DNA of 64,000 nt, taken from assembly GCF_026212465.1 (NCBI RefSeq), contig NC_080058.1:8033485-8097484 (forward strand), read 5' to 3'. Numbering within the stretch: position 1 is the first letter of the stretch; the number at the start of each line of letters is the position of its first letter. A model generated the notes under the pieces. It saw nothing but the letters and a program-made list of their open reading frames with translations, was not told where the DNA came from and did not search any database. The position numbers and the translations under genes were made by a program. This stretch comes from Amaranthus tricolor (taxonomy: Eukaryota > Streptophyta > Magnoliopsida > Caryophyllales > Amaranthaceae). Below are positions 57,986-64,000 of this stretch, piece after piece.

Positions 57986-59034
57986 TGATGAGTGCAATTA
58001 TTTGCACTCATTTATGTTAATTTCATGCTCCTTACGTGATGTTTTAGTTAGTTTTAGGTAATGTTGTAGGTGATATTTGAGGGGAAATCGAAGTTTTATT
58101 AGGTCCCAGGAGTGATAAGAGGGTGAAGGCCTAGAGAAATGGCTTAAGACCTCTAGAAGAAGTGAAGAGATCGAGCAAAACAAGCTCCAAAGGGAATAAA
58201 CGAGTCGTAGCTAAACCGTGCCAAAAAGCCATGACTTGTCGCTCAGTATTACAGTCCAAAACATTGCCATGACTCGTCGCCAACTCACTGAAGTCACATA
58301 ATCCAGGCAGTAGCAAAGCGACGACTCGTCGCCCCTAATGTCACGAGTCATCGCCATGCGTTCGAGCAGTTATTTTGCAGCCAATTTTTATAGCAGTTTC
58401 AAGTTTCAGTTTTTTAGCAGTAGTTTTAGAGATAATCTATAGAATTGTTTTTGGTTCTTTAAGCTTTTGTTGCAAAACTTCATTGTTACATTAATTCTTC
58501 TTGTAATTTATATTATCATTTTTCGTAATTAGTAAGTTTTCTTTGTTAATTGCTTTATTATTTATCTATTGCGTTGAAATCATTCGTCGTTTTATGTTTA
58601 GTATTTCTTTTAAGTCATCATTCATTATGAATTGCATATTTACCATCATGTTTAGTGAGTAGTTTTCATCTTTAGGGTTAGCGTATAATCCCTAATTCAA
58701 AGCATGGGATGACATTTTATCGATTGATTGTGTGAATTTTGGGTCTATAATTAAATCTACGCTTAATTAATCTCGGTTTAAACATCTTTATTAACCTTTT
58801 CAATAAAACGGAAGTTTGAGATTAGGACTAATTTAGGATTGAGATATATTTAAGTTAAATTCCTACTAGTTTAGCCAATAAAATGGAAGTTTGTACTAGT
58901 TTTTCGGCCACATTATTTCTTGATCCGTGTCTTGTAGTCATAAAACAAACAAATTGATTGACTCACCTCCTTGTGTTCGACCCGCGACTACACGTCAACC
59001 ATGCGCTTGCGGTTATTTAAAATTTGCTCTATCA
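57986..59034 (+). mobile_element. Athila-like gypsy solo LTR, 1049 bp
   Basis: Starts TGATGAGTGCAATTATTTGC and ends GCTCTATCA. Flanks are ACGCA (57981-57985) and ATGCA (59035-59039), one transition apart. The 3' part (CTCACCTCCTTGTGTTCGAC, CCGCGACTACACGTCA) is typical of Athila-group LTRs. 58225-58350 has four copies of a GACTCGTCGC-like motif. No internal region is attached. Confidence 0.85.
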
Positions 59035-59120
59035 ATGCATAAACAGAGGTAATAGGCAGAAAGATATAACATGAAGCACAATGTCAATGTACCATATTAA
59101 CAAGTTGCATCTTCTTTTCT

Positions 59121-59319
59121 AGGGAGCCCATTCACTAAGAATTCCACAATTAAGCGTGCTTGGTGGGGAGCAATCTTAGGATAGGTGACCTCTTGGGAAG
59201 TTATCCTAGGTGCGCACGAGTGAAGTCAAAGTGCGCTGGAAAGACTTGTATTGGTCTGTGGGGCCAGTCTACCATCTCCATGAGTAGTCACCGGCGATCC
59301 GTTGGACCGGGGTGTTATA
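59121..59319 (+). mobile_element. Cassandra-type TRIM LTR with 5S rRNA-derived promoter
   Basis: 59124-59218 aligns by eye with plant 5S rRNA (CCACAATTAAGCGTGCTTGG, then GGATAGGTGACCTCTTGGGAAG). It keeps the internal A box and C box used by RNA polymerase III. The following 100 bp (GGAAAGACTTGTATTGGTCT, GGGGCCAGTC, ending GGGTGTTATA with one base lost) matches the 3' part of Cassandra LTRs, not 5S spacer. Cassandra elements are non-coding terminal-repeat retrotransposons that carry a 5S promoter in their LTRs. The LTR start is not visible, so this copy is truncated. A 62-codon frame across it is not a gene. Confidence 0.87.
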
Positions 59320-59619
59320 ATGGCGCTCTAACAACACTCAGAGTATGAAAGATACCCAAATGGTGTTTCTTTGTCATTTTCCTAGCCTTTCTCTCCTCGT
59401 GGTGTTATGGAGAGTATACAAGGGTTAATTTACAATGATTACTACTAGCTTTGTGCAAAAATATTCTAACTAAAAGATCTCTATTTTACTTTTATTCTTT
59501 CATTGTTAAATTCACACTTAACGTTCTATTACTACAAGAACAACATCAATAACGTTAGAGCCTTATTTTCAAATATATTAAAGTTGGCCATATGAAGTAA
59601 TATATTAGTTTTATTAGTT
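59320..59619. other. Unassigned spacer DNA
   Basis: May include the Cassandra internal region next to the LTR. No clear primer binding site; ATGGCGCTCTAACA is the nearest candidate. Confidence 0.35.
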
Positions 59620-60500
59620 GTCTACGTGGATTCGTTGGGTCACATCTTATTGGATGTCCTCACTACTCTGAAATATAAAAACAAGATATTTGAAACATTC
59701 ACATAAGCGATTTCTTTCTCTTATTGTTTTATAGTGACTTTTGTTACACTTTAAGTATTGCTCTGACTTAATTTGAAACCTTATGACTCCATCCTAGTCT
59801 TCATCTTTCTAATTTGGCAATTACCCACTTTTTGGTGTAATCCACCAAAACAATGTTAACAACAAACAATATGCACCACGACATGTCTCCTTGTATGGAT
59901 CGAATTATATAATTAAAGACCATTGCAAAAAGAAAAAGGCTTAAGGTCGAGTATTGATTAAGACAAGGTCATTTATTATAGGAAAATCCCATGTGTTCCC
60001 CTTAACATGTTTTAACATTCGTATTTACTTTTCGATATATATCTTGCATAGTTGTAATATATTAATGTTTTTTCTGGGAATGTTCTTTTTTGTCATTAAC
60101 CTCCTAAATACTGCTCTTAATACATTATCGTAAACTTTTTCCAAGTTAATGAATACCATACTGCTCTAACATATATCTAAATCCCTCAATCCCATAACTT
60201 CGTAGTAAGCTCATAAATCATGAGTTTTATTCCTCGATAGTTAGAGCAATCTTAGACATCTCCTTTAATCTTGTAAATAAGCACTAGAGTACTTATTCTC
60301 CGGTCATTAGGCATTTTATTTTTCCTCTAATCTTGTTGAATAGATCAGTTAGCTGAGTCATTCCAATCGTCCTGAGGCATCTCCATACCTCGATAGGGTA
60401 AACCATCTAGCCCGACTGATTTCTTTACCTATATTTTCTTTAAAGTCCATCCATTTCTTATTTTTGTAATATTCGCATAATTTCTCTATTTTCACCTAAG
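59620..60500 (-). pseudogene. RTE-type LINE fragment (right arm and beyond)
   Basis: The minus-strand counterpart of 54701-55288: YDNVLRAVFRRLMTKKNIPR at about 60130-60070. It continues past the duplicated part with many stops: KETCRGAYCLLL, VIRFQIKSEQYLKC and CFKYLVFIFQSSEDIQ, then DVTQRIHVDN near 59630. These match the later RT and C-terminal segments of plant RTE LINEs, in order. No 3' tail was identified. Confidence 0.72.
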
Positions 60501-60837
60501 ACGATGGTTATTGTGTTCCCCACAACATTTTCTTATTCTCAATTAAAAAAAAGCTCATTCCTAGAGTAGGATATTCAGATTTTCGGATCCGAAATGATTA
60601 GGTATCCCTTAGTGGTGGCCGAGAATAACACTATTTGCGAGCTTTAGGAGCTAATTGACTAGAGGTGATGCACGACCCAAATGGGATAATTAAGGTTGAA
60701 TCATTGTGGAATCTGGAAATCCCAGTGTGTTTAAACTTTCAAATCGGGAGGAAGAAAACAAAGTAAACCGCTAGCTCTTCTGCGAGCTAAGCGAAAAAGC
60801 TAGGATTAGGGTTGATTCAATTGATTAACATTCAAAA

Positions 60838-62098
60838 ATGGCGAATCATATGGACCCATTAGCAAAGAACATAAGAGGTACAAATCCACAAATTTAGTCG
60901 AAAAGATAGTTCTGTCGAAAATCTACCAGAATACTTACTGGAAAGAACAATGCTTCGGTCTTACCACCGAAACTCTCGTCGATAAGAAACTATTCCCCGT
61001 CAGCGGGACTTTTGGTGGTAATCGAAAACCTTCTCCTTTTGTATTCCTTGTCATGAAGATGCTCTAAATTCAAACTGAGAAGGATATAGTAGTTGAATTC
61101 ATCAAAAAACGACGATTATAAGTCAGTTCACAATCTTTCACACATTTAAATTTTGTTTGTGAATTTCATTTCCTTTGAATTTGGTTTTGAATTTTGGCTC
61201 CACAACCCAAATTATGGTTTAGGTGATTTGTTTGAATTTGGTGTTGAATTCAACAAAAAAATCCTGCGTGTTGGACTACCATTTGAGATATTTTTGCTTG
61301 CTTAATTCGTTCCATTAAGTATGGTTTAAGAACATTATGGATCTTTTAATGATAATTCATATCAATACGCATGAATTGTAAACCAAACTAAACCACCACT
61401 AGTTTTTGCTCTTTTAGTATTCATGTGTCTGTTATTAATTTGCAAATTAATAGTATTTATTAACTTCGATCTTTCCAATTCATGAAAATTGGAAGATGTT
61501 GATTTGTTTTAGCTTGTATATCGAGTTTAATTCGGTGTGTTAGACCATATATCACTTGAGAGGATTGTCATTAATGATCTCACACGTTACACTTTCTTTG
61601 GTACGAAGGATTTGGTATTGTTGTTGTTATTGCAATTAATTGGAAATTTCGCTGAACTATATCTTGTTATTTATTGTTTTCAAGCTTTGACTAAAACGTT
61701 CGATGAACAAATATGTTAAATGAGTGTTTGATGGTGATGTGTCTTTTCTCTTTTGCACTTTTCGTTCTATTTTGATTGTGGTTATTACTACTGTAGATAT
61801 GTGAGGGTACTCGGGGCCTTCTATCTACGTCTTACTAGAACTGATTCTGATTTCTACTTATACCTAGAGCCTCTATAAAATTATTATCAAAAGCTGCAGG
61901 GGAAGAAACAGGATGGATGTAAGCCGTCAATTTCATACTATTAACTTTCTCCTTCATTTTGCTTATGTTTCTGTTTGGTTTTTTCTGAACTGTACGTCTA
62001 CAATCAGATTTTTTGCTAACTCATATTGACGAGTTCATTGATGAACTTCTCACTAAGGACTATTCATGTGATATTGCGCTACCTCGCATTAAGAAAAG
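60838..62098 (+). pseudogene. PRP38: PRP38-like pseudogene, 5' exons (right arm)
   Basis: ATG at 60838 (MANHMDPLAKNIRGTNPQ), then the same one-base deletion and stop as in the left arm. After a frame change come YQNTYWKEQCFGLTTETLVD and GTFGGNRKPSPFVFLVMKML. The second exon (about 61800-61915) reads YVRVLGAFYLRLTRTDSDFY and LYLEPL, then a stop that the left arm lacks. The third exon (about 62015-62098) reads LTHIDEFIDELLTKDYSCDI and ALPRIKKR before the GT donor; here this arm is closer to the PRP38 consensus than the left arm. It is cut off from any 3' exon because the gypsy copy follows. Confidence 0.92.
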
Positions 62099-62731
62099 GT
62101 CAATCTCTTTTATTTAATTGTTTAAACATGTCTGATTTTTCTCTTGCAACATACTTGTAGATTTTCTATTCCTTTTGCTTTTCAAAGTACTTTCGGTTCA
62201 TGTTGGCTCTTTTAGCTAACAAATACTACCTGCTTTTGTACTTTCAGAACTTTTATATATACAACCAATTGCTTTATGATCTTATGTGGTTTGTTTAATT
62301 CATGGTAGTACTTTTAGTTGAACATTAGAAAATTTGTTTTTGTTGCTTTATTAACAAGTGTAAAAGATGTTATTCCGTGTTTCTGTTCTTATTTACTTTT
62401 GATCATGTAGTGCAGTGTCAGTTATAAAAATTTTGATATTTGATTTTGCTGGCAATATTGATATACCATTCATCAAGTTGAATATCCTTCAGGAAGCTAG
62501 TATTTTGTATCCGTATACTAATAGTCGATTGATTCTGTGATTGTAATAATTTTTTTAGTCCGGTTCTTAATTTTAAGAGGCGCTAGGCGCATCGAAGTGC
62601 AAAAGGTCCTTTTTTTCAAGGCGCTAGGCGAAGGTGCGGGCCTTTGTATACAAGGCACTCAATTTCATTAAAAGCCACCAAAGTAATTTAAAACATATTT
62701 AATTCTTAAAATGTAAAACAACATGGAATTC

Positions 62732-63178
62732 TGTGATGCATCCAATGAACGAGATCCTGACCTACAAGAGGCGTGGCAAAAAAGGTGCACAAAGCATGGG
62801 GAATTCGGTTAAAGAAGCTATGGATTCTGTTATAGGAAGCTGATGCAAAATGTCCACCTGGCAAAGAGAATCGAATTAGTTATTAGCAAGTAGGGTCCAG
62901 CTTATACATTGTATTTTGCCTCATATTGAGTAATACTCTAGAAAGTCCAGGCTAATGATTGTTAGGCTAAAATTATCTCTATAAATAATTGAGGTAAAGG
63001 CATTGTAATGTATGGGATATATAAAATTACTTCTGGGGAGTAGCTAAGCTCAAATTAGCACATTTTCTCTTTTAATTGTCTTTCTTCTTTACTATTCCCT
63101 TAGCTTACCCTTCCTTTTCCTTTTTTTTAATCCCAGTAACTTCAATTTCTGCTTATTGAAAATTCTTGATCCATAACA
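62732..63178 (+). repeat. Duplicated gypsy-1 5' LTR (right arm)
   Basis: 447 bp, TGTGATGCATCC to CCATAACA, inverted relative to 52078-52529 and inserted at the same host site (AATTC before it at 62727-62731). Followed by the canonical PBS at 63181-63192. Confidence 0.95.
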
Positions 63179-63642
63179 ACTGGTATCAGAGCAAAAACAG
63201 ATCCATGGGTAACCCAACCAATCAACAAAGAATTGAAGCCCTTGAGCAAGACCTTGAGATGTTGAAGGACTTACCTACTCAGGTGCACTGTGTCCATTAG
63301 AGGAGAGAATTGAAGAGAGGTTATTGAAGAGCCAGAAGAACCTCAAAGATTCCTTAGCCTCAATGATACTGGAGGGGCAAAACCGGATGCAAGAGGCTTT
63401 GAAAAAAAAAATGCAACCATCAGAATATCAACCACCACCACATACCAGACCCAAAATACCCCTAAATCCCCAACACTTATTATGGAGGAAAGTAACCATC
63501 CAATTCGCACTCCCCAAAATTTCGGCCACCCCACTCCCCAAACTACCTTACCCATCCCGAATCTGAATAACCCACCCCTTTCATCCTTTCCAGTTCCTAT
63601 TTCGCACCCCACCTCAGGCTACCCACACATTCCCATCACATA
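63179..63642 (+). pseudogene. Duplicated start of gypsy-1 gag (right arm)
   Basis: PBS, then ATG at 63205 (MGNPTNQQRIEALEQDLEML). An in-frame TAG follows VHCVH, and then other frames of the Pro-rich gag N-terminus. It ends at about 63642 where homology to the left arm stops. This copy shows the gag start before the solo LTR insertion. Confidence 0.88.
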
Positions 63643-64000
63643 ATTAATTCACCATGCCATGTCCCAAGCTGCACTATAAAAAGCCATGTAGGAAATTCTT
63701 GTAGAGGGTCCTACTTTAAAGCTAAAACTTTGAATATGACTGAATTAACATGATGGTTTATAATCAAACATTAACTTGTGGCCCAATTCTCTTCTCAGCC
63801 TCAGATTTCTCTTAGCATAGAATATATCTACTTATTGTGGATTTCGCTTTCATTACATCATAATAAGAATCTTGTCTGATGAATTAAGTATTCATAAATG
63901 TAACTTTAAGGTTAATCTACCTCTAATTTCATAACAAACCTTCTTTTTTAGGCTATTTGCAATATATGGTGTTATAGACTTTGGGAGATTAGACTTCACC
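63643..64000. other. DNA outside the inverted duplication
   Basis: AT-rich, no feature recognised. Confidence 0.35.

Larger units (their letters stand above)
60070..63642. repeat. Right arm of the large inverted duplication
   Basis: About 3.57 kb matching 50067-55288 in reverse, without the 1534-bp solo LTR. Shared one-base deletion in PRP38 and shared gypsy insertion site show both predate the duplication. The spacer between arms is about 4.8 kb. Confidence 0.93.

Noticed and set aside
59124..59218. Genuine 5S rRNA gene
   Set aside because: Both ends of 5S are degenerate, no tandem 5S spacer follows, and the downstream sequence matches Cassandra LTRs.
59160..59348. 62-codon plus-strand frame
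   Set aside because: It overlaps the 5S-derived part of a Cassandra-like LTR.
63343..63612. Minus-strand Gly/Val-rich frame
   Set aside because: It is the antisense of the Pro-rich gypsy gag start.

Overview
This is plant nuclear DNA, very probably from a eudicot. It is AT-rich, its few genes are small and intron-poor, and almost everything else is plant transposable elements (TEs): Ty1/copia, Ty3/gypsy, CACTA, hAT, Mutator-like, RTE LINE and a Cassandra-type 5S element. The species cannot be fixed from the sequence. Only three reading frames look like intact host genes. Two are single-exon RING-H2 (ATL-type) ubiquitin-ligase genes on the minus strand (4667-5176 and 24953-25393). The third is an uncharacterised basic protein on the plus strand (31890-32531).

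Layout. 1-2405: decayed copia pol. 4667-5176: first RING-H2 gene. 5952-11405: a CACTA element (TIR CACTACAAAAAAA, TSD ACA) that holds a Mutator-like element (6959-9019) carrying the first exon of a SUD1/DOA10-like RING-CH ligase, plus a piece of a plant reverse-transcriptase-like gene. 12521-23150: a hAT element (15-bp TIR, 8-bp TSD GTCTACAT) with a broken transposase. A second CACTA family (2a, about 13146-20277) sits inside it, and a Mutator-like element (15488-16800, 9-bp TSD) sits inside that, carrying a fused PPR-plus-BRI1-like gene fragment. 23793-24611: a short non-autonomous hAT with perfect 8-bp TSD. 24953-25393: second RING-H2 gene. 27271-29489: gypsy solo LTR. 31890-32531: third gene.

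33158-54409 is the remains of one PRP38-like splicing-factor pseudogene on the minus strand. It was split by a 16.6-kb gypsy element (35959-52529, TSD GAATT, LTRs 446 and 452 bp). That gypsy was itself hit by CACTA-2b (36676-44503, TSD GTA), a copia solo LTR (48877-49701, TSD GAAAT), a gypsy solo LTR (50472-52005) and at least two smaller insertions. CACTA-2b carries about 21 tandem copies of a 169-bp unit.

The right end is a large inverted duplication. The PRP38 5' half, an adjoining LINE piece, the gypsy 5' LTR and the gag start (about 50067-55288) recur in reverse at about 60070-63642. The 4.8-kb spacer holds a copia gag-protease fragment, an Athila-like solo LTR (57986-59034) and a Cassandra-like LTR with an internal 5S rRNA promoter.

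No operon, CRISPR or other prokaryote-type system is present, and I see no new enzymatic system. The unusual content is the layered capture of host gene pieces by transposons, the satellite-like array inside a CACTA element, and the inverted PRP38 pseudogene pair, which could form a hairpin RNA if transcribed across.
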